Assembly (NCBI GenBank): GCA_020348625.1
Contig: CP070752.1
Coordinates: 679,563 to 693,899, forward strand
Source of the DNA: Deltaproteobacteria bacterium
GTDB lineage: Bacteria; Desulfobacterota; DSM-4660; Desulfatiglandales; B25-G16
Length of the DNA: 14,337 nt
Direction: 5' to 3'
The position numbers and the translations under genes were made by a program. The notes under the pieces are model-generated. The model saw only the letters and a list, made by a program, of their open reading frames with translations. It ran no database searches and was not told the origin of the DNA. Below are positions 1 through 8,029 of the stretch, piece after piece (positions within the stretch are counted from its first letter, which is position 1; every line of letters begins with the position of its first letter).

Positions 1-140
1 CGAAGGGAATGCGGAGGGGGCAGAAATCCCCCGTAAACAAGTCGCTGAAAAAACAAGCTCGTGAGCCTTGGAACGAAAGAAAGGGTTTCATGGCATTTGC
101 GCATTTCAATTCAGAGTGTTTTGCGGAGTAAAGGCAATAA
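1..140. other. 5' edge, no assignable gene
   Basis: Two + frames are open from the left edge. One runs from base 3 to a TAA at 129-131 and the other from base 2 to a TGA at 62-64. Either could be the C-terminus of an upstream gene, but neither translation has a motif I recognise, so I leave it unassigned. The tail of this stretch supplies ribosome-binding-like sequence for the next gene. Confidence 0.4.
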
Positions 141-2270
141 TTGAGAAAGGTTATTCTTTTGGAAACAATCAAGCTCCATATAGACGGCAAAGAGATAGAG
201 ACAAAAACCGGCAAAACCATATTGGAAGCGGCCCTGTACGCTGAAATTTATATCCCTCACTTGTGTCATCACCCAGACCTGAAACCCATAGGTACCTGTG
301 GCATATGCGTGGTGGATGTGGAAGGAATCGATGAACCACCGACTTCATGCACTACCCCGGCGGAGTCCGGTATGGTTGTGAAGACCAAAACCTCCCGGAT
401 CGAACAAATGCGTCGGCAGGCGATGGAACTCCTGTTGGTGGATCATCCGCCGAAATGCACGGAGTGCAGTCAATACCTCAATTGTGAGCTGCAGTCCGTC
501 AAGCAATACCTGGGGATAGCAGAAGATCTCACCACGAAGACCCGAGTCAAGCCAATCCCTGTAAACAGGGACAATCCCCTTTTTGTGCATGATCTTATCC
601 GCTGTATTAAGTGCGAACGTTGCGTAAGGGCCTGTAATGAGCTGCGTGGTGTCGGCGTTCTACAGCTAATCGAGGAGGATGGTAAAAAACATATCCGCAT
701 ACCGGATGACAAAACATTGGCTGAAGCCGGATGCCGGTTCTGTGGCGCCTGTGTTGAGGTGTGCCCCACCGGTGCCATGCGGGACAGGGAAGAGTTGATG
801 GAAGGGAAAAAACGAAGGCATGCCCTCATTCCTTGCCACTACACATGCCCTGCGGGAATCGATGTGCCCCGGTATGTTCACCTGGTCCGCGAAAAGAGAT
901 ACGCGGAGGCCACAGCAGTGATCCGGGAAAAAGTGCCCTTCCCCAAGGTTCTGGGTTATGTCTGTAACCATCCCTGTGAAGAAGTTTGTCGCCGCAGGGA
1001 AATCAATGAAGCCATATCAATAAGGGAGCTGAAACGGTTCGCTGCTGAAAACGATCAGGAGAGATTATGGGAGAAAAACTCACGAAAGGCATCCCCAACG
1101 AATAAACGTGTGGCCGTTGTGGGTTCAGGTCCGGCTGGGTTAACCGCGGCCTATTATCTGGCCAAGTTGGGCCACAGCGTGACCGTGTTTGAGTCGTTGC
1201 CTTTGGCTGGAGGAATGATGCGATACGGCATCCCGGCCTATCGACTGCCAAGGGAGGCACTGGATAGCGAGATTCAGGATATCGAAAAAGCGGGAGTGGA
1301 TATCAAAACGAACACGAAAGTCGGATCATTGGACACGCTGATGCTTGATGAAGGCTACGATGCCGTCTTGGTTGCCATCGGCACTCACGAGAGCCAAAAG
1401 CTACCTATTCCAGGTGCTGATCTGGACAAAGTGTTGATGGGGCTCAGTTTCCTCAGGGATTTGAATCTGGGTAAAGAGGTAAAGGTTGGGAAACGCGTCC
1501 TCGTGCTGGGGGGCGGAAATGTGGCGTTTGATTGCGCCCGTATGGCCATTCGCATGGGAGCACAAGACGTCCACTTGGCTTGTGTGGAGGCCAAAGAAAC
1601 GATGCCTGGAGCCTGTGATGAGATCGAACAGGGCGAGGATGAGGGAATAGTGATCCATCCTTCAAAGACATTCACGAGAATCATAAGCGAGAATGGCAGG
1701 GCTCCGGGCGTGGAATGCTTAGATGTGACATCCTTTGAGTTTGATGAGGATGGCAGATTGCACATGGATGTGATCGAAGGATCGGAACATGTCTTACCCG
1801 CCGATACGGTGATCTTCGCCATTGGTCAACGTCCGGAGATCCCGGATTCTTTTGAGTTGGATTTAGACGAGACAGGCCATATCGAGGTAGACCCTTATAC
1901 GTTTGATACCAGTGGGGAAGGGGTTTATGCCGCAGGGGATGCGGTGACTGGAACGGTATCGGTCATTGAAGCGATTGCCTCGGGCAGGAAAGGGGCTAGT
2001 GCCGTGGATCGATATCTTGGTGGGAGCGGAGAGATTGATGAGACCTCGGTGCCGAAGGAAGACCCCGAGACCTGGCTTGGTCCAGGCGATGGTTTTGCTG
2101 CCCTGAGCCGCTGTAAGGAAAGGTTGGTTCGAGTTGAAGATCGAATCAAAGACTGTTGTAGCATTGTTCAGGAGATGAATGAAAAAGATGCGGTGATCGA
2201 GGCCTCTCGGTGTCTGAGGTGTGACCTGCGGCTCAAGATAACGCCGGTACGGTTTTGGGGAGATTATTAA
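141..2270 (+). CDS. NuoG-like Fe-S module fused to GltD-like FAD/NAD(P) oxidoreductase
   Basis: Predicted cytoplasmic electron-transfer flavoprotein of 709 aa. Residues 8-85 form a [2Fe-2S] ferredoxin domain (Cys42, 53, 56, 70). H102/C106/C109/C115 is the His-Cys3 [4Fe-4S] site typical of NuoG and [FeFe]-hydrogenase N-termini. C155-C165 and C198-C208 are two CxxCxxCxxxC/P clusters. From about 228 it becomes GltD/NfnB-like: Cys232, 236, 275, 279 and 283, an FAD Rossmann motif GSGPAG at 328-333, an NAD(P) motif GGGN at 457-460, and a closing FAD motif YAAGD at 596-600. It ends in CLRCD. There is no molybdopterin domain, so it is not a true NuoG. TTG at 141 (AAGG six bases upstream) and TTG at 159 (GAGAAAGG eight bases upstream) are equally good starts; 159 gives the more family-like N-terminus METIKLHIDG. 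The stop overlaps the next gene's Shine-Dalgarno, implying coupling. Inferred role: moving electrons between NAD(P)H or ferredoxin and the neighbouring flavoenzymes. Confidence 0.85.
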   Translation: MRKVILLETIKLHIDGKEIETKTGKTILEAALYAEIYIPHLCHHPDLKPIGTCGICVVDVEGIDEPPTSCTTPAESGMVVKTKTSRIEQMRRQAMELLLVDHPPKCTECSQYLNCELQSVKQYLGIAEDLTTKTRVKPIPVNRDNPLFVHDLIRCIKCERCVRACNELRGVGVLQLIEEDGKKHIRIPDDKTLAEAGCRFCGACVEVCPTGAMRDREELMEGKKRRHALIPCHYTCPAGIDVPRYVHLVREKRYAEATAVIREKVPFPKVLGYVCNHPCEEVCRRREINEAISIRELKRFAAENDQERLWEKNSRKASPTNKRVAVVGSGPAGLTAAYYLAKLGHSVTVFESLPLAGGMMRYGIPAYRLPREALDSEIQDIEKAGVDIKTNTKVGSLDTLMLDEGYDAVLVAIGTHESQKLPIPGADLDKVLMGLSFLRDLNLGKEVKVGKRVLVLGGGNVAFDCARMAIRMGAQDVHLACVEAKETMPGACDEIEQGEDEGIVIHPSKTFTRIISENGRAPGVECLDVTSFEFDEDGRLHMDVIEGSEHVLPADTVIFAIGQRPEIPDSFELDLDETGHIEVDPYTFDTSGEGVYAAGDAVTGTVSVIEAIASGRKGASAVDRYLGGSGEIDETSVPKEDPETWLGPGDGFAALSRCKERLVRVEDRIKDCCSIVQEMNEKDAVIEASRCLRCDLRLKITPVRFWGDY

Positions 2271-2284
2271 AAGGAGGAAAATCC

Positions 2285-3730
2285 ATGAATCGATTGCAAG
2301 CAGATGTCATCGTTGTTGCGGCCGGAGCTGCGGGGTTGGCTGCGTCGGTCGCCGCGGCGGAAAAGGAGGTCAAGGTGATTGCCTTTGAGAAGGCATCCAC
2401 CACGGGCGGTACCGGCAGTATGGGCATGGGCCCGCTCGGTGTGGAAAGCCGCCGTCAACGACTGAAGTTTCTGGGGCCCACAAAAGACGAAGCCTTCAGG
2501 ATATTCATGGATTATACCCACTGGCAGGTGGATGCCCGGCTGGTAAGGGCCTATATGGATAAGGCCGCTACTACCATTGATTGGCTCGAAGATCTGGGGG
2601 TTGAATTTGAGGATCCATGTGCCTACTTTCCCGGCGGGCATGCAACGTGGCATCCTGTAAAACCCGGAACGGAGGCATGCGCGGCCAATATGTACAGGGT
2701 TTTGACCGAAAGGGCTAAAGAGAGAGGGGTTCAAATTCTACTACAGACACCGGTCGAGAGGCTTATCAAAGAGGGAGATCGGGTCGTGGGTGTCGTTGCT
2801 GAAGATAGGAACGGAGAGCAAATTGAGGCACGTGCGAAAGCGGTGATTATCGCGACAGGAGGCTTTGGCGACGATCCCAAATTGATAAAGAAATATACGG
2901 GATACGAATGGGGAAAAGACCTGCAGTCCTTCAGAATTCCGGGTCTGGAAGGTGATGGCATCAGAATGGCCTGGGAGGCTGGAGCAGAAAAAACCGAAAT
3001 GCGGATGGAATTGATCTACCTTATGCCCGGGGATATAAATCCGGAGCTGGCAGAGGCCTTTCGCCAGCCTCACCTTTTGGTAAACCTGTTGGGTGAGCGC
3101 TTTCTGAATGAAGAGATTATGCCTAACACCGCCTTTACGGGAAATGCCATCTCCAGGCAAAAAGACAGGGCCTCTTTTCTTATCTTTGATGAAAATATCA
3201 AGAACCATATGAAAACCACCAAGGGATTCGATTTCCTCCATCTGGTATTTCCTTACACGAATGCTAGGAATTTCGAAGCGCTTATAAAGGATGCCTTTGA
3301 TTCCGGTTATGAACATGTATATGAGGCAGATTCCTTGGAGGAATTGGCGGAAAAAACAGGGATTGATCCAGCCGGGTTGAAGGCCACCGTGGAGGAATAT
3401 AACCGGTTCTGCAAAAATGGGTTTGATCCGATCTTCAATAAGAGCCGCAAATACCTCAGGCCCGTAAAAGAGCCGAGGTTTTATGCAGGTAAGCAGATAC
3501 CGGGTGCATACGGGAGCCTTGGTGGAATTAAGATTAATTACAGGACAGAGGTGATAGACAGGAATTGGAACAAGATTCCGGGACTTTACGCCGCCGGTAC
3601 GGACGCCTGTTCCATATACGGAGACACCTACGTCTTTATTCTGCCGGGCAATACCATGGGATTCGCATTGAATAGCGGACGGATTGCCGGGGAACATGCA
3701 GCGGAATATGCAAAGGCTTTTAAAGCGTAA
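2285..3730 (+). CDS. FAD_binding_2 family flavoprotein (fumarate reductase/ketosteroid dehydrogenase-like)
   Basis: Predicted soluble FAD-dependent reductase or dehydrogenase acting on an activated C=C/CH-CH bond, 481 aa. ATG at 2285 is chosen because AAAGGAGG at 2270-2277 sits seven bases upstream; an in-frame TTG at 2255 would lie upstream of that site. The N-terminal FAD site reads VVAAGAAGLAAS, with Ala where the first Gly of GxGxxG normally is, followed by FEKASTTGGTGS. GERFLNEE (Arg272) matches the segment carrying the proton-donor Arg of fumarate reductases. The C-terminus has GGIKIN (413-418), LYAAGTD (434-440) and NSGRIAGE (463-470). Where flavocytochrome c fumarate reductases have a substrate His, this protein reads SIYGDTY. 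It has no signal peptide, haem or FMN-binding domain, so it needs a partner; the Fe-S flavoprotein 14 nt upstream is the best candidate. Substrate unknown. It is a close paralogue of the gene at 8308. Confidence 0.87.
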   Translation: MNRLQADVIVVAAGAAGLAASVAAAEKEVKVIAFEKASTTGGTGSMGMGPLGVESRRQRLKFLGPTKDEAFRIFMDYTHWQVDARLVRAYMDKAATTIDWLEDLGVEFEDPCAYFPGGHATWHPVKPGTEACAANMYRVLTERAKERGVQILLQTPVERLIKEGDRVVGVVAEDRNGEQIEARAKAVIIATGGFGDDPKLIKKYTGYEWGKDLQSFRIPGLEGDGIRMAWEAGAEKTEMRMELIYLMPGDINPELAEAFRQPHLLVNLLGERFLNEEIMPNTAFTGNAISRQKDRASFLIFDENIKNHMKTTKGFDFLHLVFPYTNARNFEALIKDAFDSGYEHVYEADSLEELAEKTGIDPAGLKATVEEYNRFCKNGFDPIFNKSRKYLRPVKEPRFYAGKQIPGAYGSLGGIKINYRTEVIDRNWNKIPGLYAAGTDACSIYGDTYVFILPGNTMGFALNSGRIAGEHAAEYAKAFKA

Positions 3731-3831
3731 CCGCCCATACCAAATTGCAATCATGTTATTAGAGAAGCGAGAAAATATGCGATCTATCCCGTTAAGCCTG
3801 CTAGTATCTGTTTCATGAAAAGCTTCACGCG

Positions 3832-3918
3832 GTCAGTGCGAGGAGCGAAGCGACGAAGCAATCTCAAAAAAGCTCACAAATTACGTCATGAGATTGCTTC
3901 GCTAAAGCTCGCAATGAC
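3832..3918. repeat. Palindromic interspersed repeat (GTCATTGCGAG...AGCAATCTC type)
   Basis: The left arm at 3832-3865 begins GTCAGTGCGAGGAGCGAAG and ends GAAGCAATCTC. The right arm at 3890-3918 is its imperfect reverse complement (GAGATTGCTTCG...GCAATGAC). The 24-base centre is AT-rich and unpaired. From memory, this matches a widespread family of small non-coding palindromes in anaerobe and metagenome genomes that typically occur in many intergenic copies. The rest of the 312-base gap (3731-4042) holds no gene: a 65-codon + frame at 3815-4012 runs straight through the palindrome and has no protein-like features. Confidence 0.75.
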
Positions 3919-3943
3919 AACTTCTTTAATAAAACACTATACT
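3914..3943 (+). promoter_or_regulatory. Possible sigma-70-type promoter for the OYE genes
   Basis: ATGACA at 3914-3919 (five of six matches to TTGACA) and TATACT at 3938-3943 (five of six to TATAAT) are separated by 18 bases, about 100 bases upstream of the 4043 start. The -35-like element lies in the outer end of the palindromic repeat. This rests on sequence similarity only, and such matches occur by chance. Confidence 0.25.
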
Positions 3944-4042
3944 AGGCACTCAACTCAGAGACGAGACCGTGAATTATTTCCAGAGCCTACTAGGAATCAA
4001 CACTTCATGTAACGAAAACGCGCATTGCGATTGCGAGGTTCC

Positions 4043-6022
4043 ATGACATCCTATTCACATGTGTTTTCGCCCTTCAAATTCGGAAACATAACCGTAAAGA
4101 ACCGCATTGCCACACCCCCAATGTTGGCATGCATGGCCACCCCCGATGGTTCAGTAACAAGAGAGATCATTGAGTTTTACCAATCCTTTGCCAGAGGAGG
4201 GGCCGGGATTGTGAGCATCGGCGATTCCGCGGTGGATTTCGACTATGCCCGCGGGCACTTTGGGCAGTTAAATCTCGGTGATGATCAGATTATTGGGCCA
4301 CTGAGCACTCTGGTGGAAGCGGTTCAAAAATATGGGGCCAAGATCTCTATCGAGCTAGATCACTCGGGCAGGCTGTCGCCCCCACGGGTAATCGGGGGCA
4401 AGAATCCCGTAGGCCCTTCGCCTATACCCACCAAAGGGGAGGAGATGATGGCAAGGGCCGAAGGCCGCAAAGTCGTCCAGGTTGTGGAGATGGATCAGGA
4501 TATGATCGAACAGGTGATCAACAATTTTGCCAACGCCAGCTATCGGTGCCTGACGGCCGGATTCGAGATGGTCACCATTCACGGCGGCCACGGACAGCTT
4601 TTGAGCCAATTCGTATCGCCATTGGCCAATAAGAGGAGGGACAAATACGGGGGCAGCCTAAGAAATAGGGCGCGATTTGTCTTAGAGGTCCTCTCAGCCA
4701 TCAGAAGCAAGGTGGGAGAGAGACTGGCATTGGAATACCGCGTAAGCGCCGATGAACTTGTGCCGGGCGGAATGCATGAAGAGGAGACCATCGAGTTTCT
4801 CAAGATAATAGAGGATAAAATCGATCTCATCAATGTATCCGTGGGGGGCATGATAGCCGAGCCCAGATATATTGCCCATATGGCCCAGCCGTATTATTTC
4901 CCACATGCTTACAATGTGCATCGGGCTGAGAGGATAAAGAAGAATGTTAGAGTCCCGGTTACGTGTGTGGGTTCCATCATCGATCTGGCAATGGCCGATA
5001 AGATTATTGCTGAAGGAAAAGCGGATATCGTCGCAATGGGGCGCCCCCATATCGCGGACCCGGACATTGTCAATAAAACCTGCCGCGGGGAGGCCGCTAA
5101 TGTCAGGCCCTGCCTTCGCTGTAATATCTGCGGTGAACGGCCAAAGGATTTCTTGCCGGTTCGGTGTGCGGTAAATCCGGTCATCGGCAGAGAGGTGGAA
5201 TATCGATATAGCCCACAGGCCAAGAAGAGAAAGAACGTCATCATTGTTGGGGGTGGGCCTGCGGGCATGGAAACGGCTCTTATTGCCTCTTCCAGAGGCC
5301 ATCGGGTCACGCTCTATGAAAGGGAAGATGAGTTGGGTGGCGCCCTTCGAAAGGCCGGAGCGCTCTCGTTCAAAACCGATATGAAGAGATACTTGGAGTG
5401 GATGATCCGGCAGACCCTTCAGGCCCCGGTGGATGTAAAACTAGCGACCGAGGCGAGCGTCGGTTCCATTCAAGATGCAAAACCGGATGCCCTCATCGTG
5501 GCGATCGGGGCTGACCCGTACATTCCGGATATTCCCGGCATCCAAAAACCCCATGTTGTTTGGGCCGGTGATGTGAATATGGGAAGAGCACCCACGGGAA
5601 AGACCGTGGTCGTGGCCGGGACCGGATTGACAGGGTGTGAAACAGCCCTGCACTTAGCCCAACAGGGCAAAAAAGTTACGGTCATCGATATGATCAATGA
5701 ATCCGAAATCGCAAATGACACTACATTCGTTGTTAGGATCGCGTTATTGGAGCTTCTGGAACAACAAGGTGTTGCGTTCAAGACAGGAGTGAAGCTCGAG
5801 GAAATTACAGATAATGGCGCCCTAGTGACAGATAACAAGGGTAATCGGATTGAAATACCTGCAGACTCGGTGGTGTTATCACTTGGGTTCGAGCCGCGGT
5901 CAGAGGCGGTCAAGGCGTTTCAAGCTATGGCATGTGACGTTTTTGTGATCGGTGATTGTTCGAAACCGGGCAACTTGATGGGTGCAATCCATGATGCCTT
6001 TACCGTGGCAGCGGAACTATGA
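4043..6022 (+). CDS. OYE-family NADH:flavin oxidoreductase / 2,4-dienoyl-CoA reductase-like
   Basis: Predicted cytoplasmic enoate/dienoyl-type reductase of 659 aa, full length for the FadH/BaiCD/naphthoyl-CoA-reductase family. An N-terminal FMN TIM barrel (about 1-350) contains DHSGR (106-110), the active-site segment IHGGHG (His180, His183) and QFVSPLANKRRDKYGG. A [4Fe-4S] site follows at Cys357, 360, 363 and 375 (CxxCxxC-x11-C; E. coli FadH, as I recall it, has CxxCxxxC-x11-C). The C-terminal FAD/NAD(P) module has GGGPAGME (403-410), GTGLTG (526-531) and a closing VIGDC. By family knowledge, electrons pass from NAD(P)H through FAD and the cluster to FMN and then to the substrate. ATG at 4043 follows a weak GAGG at 4035-4038; an in-frame TTG at 4025 would add six residues. 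The next gene encodes a divergent second OYE. The substrate is not predictable from sequence; BaiCD-like steroid, dienoyl-CoA or arenoyl-CoA are all possible. Confidence 0.88.
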   Translation: MTSYSHVFSPFKFGNITVKNRIATPPMLACMATPDGSVTREIIEFYQSFARGGAGIVSIGDSAVDFDYARGHFGQLNLGDDQIIGPLSTLVEAVQKYGAKISIELDHSGRLSPPRVIGGKNPVGPSPIPTKGEEMMARAEGRKVVQVVEMDQDMIEQVINNFANASYRCLTAGFEMVTIHGGHGQLLSQFVSPLANKRRDKYGGSLRNRARFVLEVLSAIRSKVGERLALEYRVSADELVPGGMHEEETIEFLKIIEDKIDLINVSVGGMIAEPRYIAHMAQPYYFPHAYNVHRAERIKKNVRVPVTCVGSIIDLAMADKIIAEGKADIVAMGRPHIADPDIVNKTCRGEAANVRPCLRCNICGERPKDFLPVRCAVNPVIGREVEYRYSPQAKKRKNVIIVGGGPAGMETALIASSRGHRVTLYEREDELGGALRKAGALSFKTDMKRYLEWMIRQTLQAPVDVKLATEASVGSIQDAKPDALIVAIGADPYIPDIPGIQKPHVVWAGDVNMGRAPTGKTVVVAGTGLTGCETALHLAQQGKKVTVIDMINESEIANDTTFVVRIALLELLEQQGVAFKTGVKLEEITDNGALVTDNKGNRIEIPADSVVLSLGFEPRSEAVKAFQAMACDVFVIGDCSKPGNLMGAIHDAFTVAAEL

Positions 6023-6072
6023 AGAAGAAGCCACTTTGAGAGTATTTTTATAAACAATAAGGAAGCATTGTT

Positions 6073-8001
6073 ATGGATGCTATGTATCCCCATCTTTTGG
6101 CACCAATAACAGTTGGAAATACAACTTTCAGAAATCGTTTTTTTGCAGCACCGATATCAATACATTCAATGCAGGCTGGAGAACCGTTTCCAACGGAAGC
6201 TGCAATAACGCATTTTGCAAATAAGGCAAAAGGCGGAGCAGCTTGTGTAACGTGTGTAGGTGTCAGCCTGTTCCCCTATGTATTGGACAAAGAGCACGCA
6301 GTTTGGGATGTGTATCAGAAATCCAATGTTCATTATCTTGCAGAGTTGGCTGATCGCATCCATTTTTATGGAGCCAAAGCATCCATGGAACTGGGAGTGA
6401 GCGGCGTAGTGGGCGGAGAATATGGTGCTAGTGAGGGTATCATCCTAATGGTTGGAAACCGTGCCAAGGAGATGCGCGAATCAGAGATGGAACGGATTGC
6501 AAATGGGTATGCATATGCAGCTGGCGCATTGAAAAGAGCGGGTTTTGATATGGTGTTGCTCCACTTCGGTCATGGTCTCTTAGTTGGGCAATTCCTTTCC
6601 CCGCTTACCAATAAGCGTACGGATAAATACGGCGGCAGCATGGAAAACCGTGCACGGTTCCCAAATATGATTATTGACCGTATCCGTAAACAAGTTGGAA
6701 GAGACCTGCTTATCGAAGTTCGTATCAGCGGCGCAGAATTTGTACCTGGCGGAATAGTTGTTGAAGAGGCTATCGAGTTTACAAAACTGATAGAGGATAG
6801 AATTGACTTTATCCATGTATCTGCAGGTATCCACGATCCAAAATATATGACTGTTGTGCATCCCTGCGGATTTCGTCCTCCAATGCCAAATGTACCCCTT
6901 GCCGAGGCAATGAAAAAATCCGGAGTAAAGATACCGGTTATTACTATAGGGGGCATTCAGGAGCTGAGCGGGGCTGAGAAGGTTCTGGCGGAGGGTAAAG
7001 CGGATATTGTTTCCATTGCACGGGGCCTCATTGCCGACCCGCATTTAATCGAAAAAGCTTATGCCAACCGTGGAGATGATGTAAGACCCTGCACAAAATG
7101 TATGCGCTGCCATGACAGTGCAGTGCATGGCTATCATTTTTCCTGCTCCGTTAATCCGGAAATCGGTCTTGAACACAAGCTTCCTCTCCTGGTGAAAGCG
7201 CCGGAAACCAAAAAGAAGATTATCATTATAGGCGGGGGGCCTGCTGGCATGGAGGCTGCTCTGATCACCGCAGGCCGCGGCCATGAAGTCATCCTTATAG
7301 AAAAGAGCGATTCTCTCGGCGGAATACTGAAGCTTTCGGAACATGTATCCTTTAAATATGATTTAATGCGGTTTAAGAACTATCTTGTAAATCAAGTGCC
7401 GAAAGCCGGAGTCCAGGTAAGATTAAACACTGAAGCTACACCTGAAACAATTGCAAGAGAGAATGCGGATGTCGTTATTGTTGCTGTAGGAGCAGAACCT
7501 ATTGTTCCGCCTATTCCAGGTGTGGGAGGAGACAATGTTGTTATGGCCCTGAATTCCTATGGAATGGAGGATCAGCTGGCAGATGAAGTTGCAATTATAG
7601 GCGGTGGAGAAGTGGGCTGTGAAACGGCATTGCATCTGGGGAAAATGGGTAAGAAAGCTACCGTTGTTGAAATGCAAACCGAACTTGCTCCGGATGCATC
7701 TGCCACACACAGAGGTGAGTTGCTGTATGAGCTTGAGAAATGCGAAAATGTGTATTGTCTAACTTCTGCCCGATGCATCTCTATAACCAAAAATGGTATT
7801 GTTTACAGCAGCGGTAGTGGAAAAGAACAGACAATCAAGGCGGGGTCGGTTATTATCTCGGTTGGAATGAAGTCCAAAGAACAGGAAGCCGAGAGTTTTC
7901 GGGGATCAGCTGGAAGCTTCTATACAATAGGTGACTGTGTCAAGGTGGCTACTGTGGAGAATGCGATAGAAACTGGGTATTACACTGCAATACATATATA
8001 G
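6073..8001 (+). CDS. Second OYE-family FMN/Fe-S/FAD oxidoreductase, divergent barrel
   Basis: 642 aa, with the same architecture as the gene ending at 6022. The FMN barrel has LHFGHG (His164, His167) and QFLSPLTNKRTDKYGG, the [4Fe-4S] cysteines are 340, 343, 346 and 358, and the FAD/NAD module has GGGPAGME (387-394), GGGEVG (510-515) and YTIGDC (617-622). The segment aligned to DHSGR of the neighbour reads GVSGV at 108-112, so the usual HxGR is missing, which suggests altered flavin or substrate contacts. AAGGAAG ends about eight bases before the ATG at 6073. Base composition is lower in GC than the neighbours (sampled 60-base lines give roughly 38-45%, against 55-65% in the preceding gene), with AT-rich codons, so transfer from another lineage is plausible. 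It lies 50 nt after the first OYE and could act on the next intermediate in the same pathway (inference). Confidence 0.86.
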   Translation: MDAMYPHLLAPITVGNTTFRNRFFAAPISIHSMQAGEPFPTEAAITHFANKAKGGAACVTCVGVSLFPYVLDKEHAVWDVYQKSNVHYLAELADRIHFYGAKASMELGVSGVVGGEYGASEGIILMVGNRAKEMRESEMERIANGYAYAAGALKRAGFDMVLLHFGHGLLVGQFLSPLTNKRTDKYGGSMENRARFPNMIIDRIRKQVGRDLLIEVRISGAEFVPGGIVVEEAIEFTKLIEDRIDFIHVSAGIHDPKYMTVVHPCGFRPPMPNVPLAEAMKKSGVKIPVITIGGIQELSGAEKVLAEGKADIVSIARGLIADPHLIEKAYANRGDDVRPCTKCMRCHDSAVHGYHFSCSVNPEIGLEHKLPLLVKAPETKKKIIIIGGGPAGMEAALITAGRGHEVILIEKSDSLGGILKLSEHVSFKYDLMRFKNYLVNQVPKAGVQVRLNTEATPETIARENADVVIVAVGAEPIVPPIPGVGGDNVVMALNSYGMEDQLADEVAIIGGGEVGCETALHLGKMGKKATVVEMQTELAPDASATHRGELLYELEKCENVYCLTSARCISITKNGIVYSSGSGKEQTIKAGSVIISVGMKSKEQEAESFRGSAGSFYTIGDCVKVATVENAIETGYYTAIHI

Positions 8002-8020
8002 TATCTTGTAGCGTCGTATT

Positions 8021-8027
8021 AAGGAGG
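8021..8027 (+). promoter_or_regulatory. Orphan Shine-Dalgarno next to the IS end
   Basis: AAGGAGG stands 19 bases after the stop of the second OYE gene with no credible start behind it: the frame from TTG at 8030 closes within about 15 codons. It lies two bases before the likely IS21 terminus, so it probably served a gene that the insertion and later deletion removed. Confidence 0.4.
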
Positions 8028-8029
8028 AT

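Noticed and set aside
2741..3754. 337-codon open frame on the minus strand opposite the first flavoprotein
   Set aside because: It is fully antisense to a gene with clear FAD and active-site motifs, its translation has no family pattern, and no ribosome site is seen. It is a by-product of codon bias in the real gene.
3815..4012. 65-codon + frame in the gap before the first OYE gene
   Set aside because: It runs through both arms of the palindromic repeat; the basic peptide simply reflects the repeat sequence.
4694..5302. 202-codon minus-strand frame inside the first OYE gene
   Set aside because: It lies opposite the motif-bearing barrel and Fe-S region of the OYE and its own translation shows no recognisable domain.
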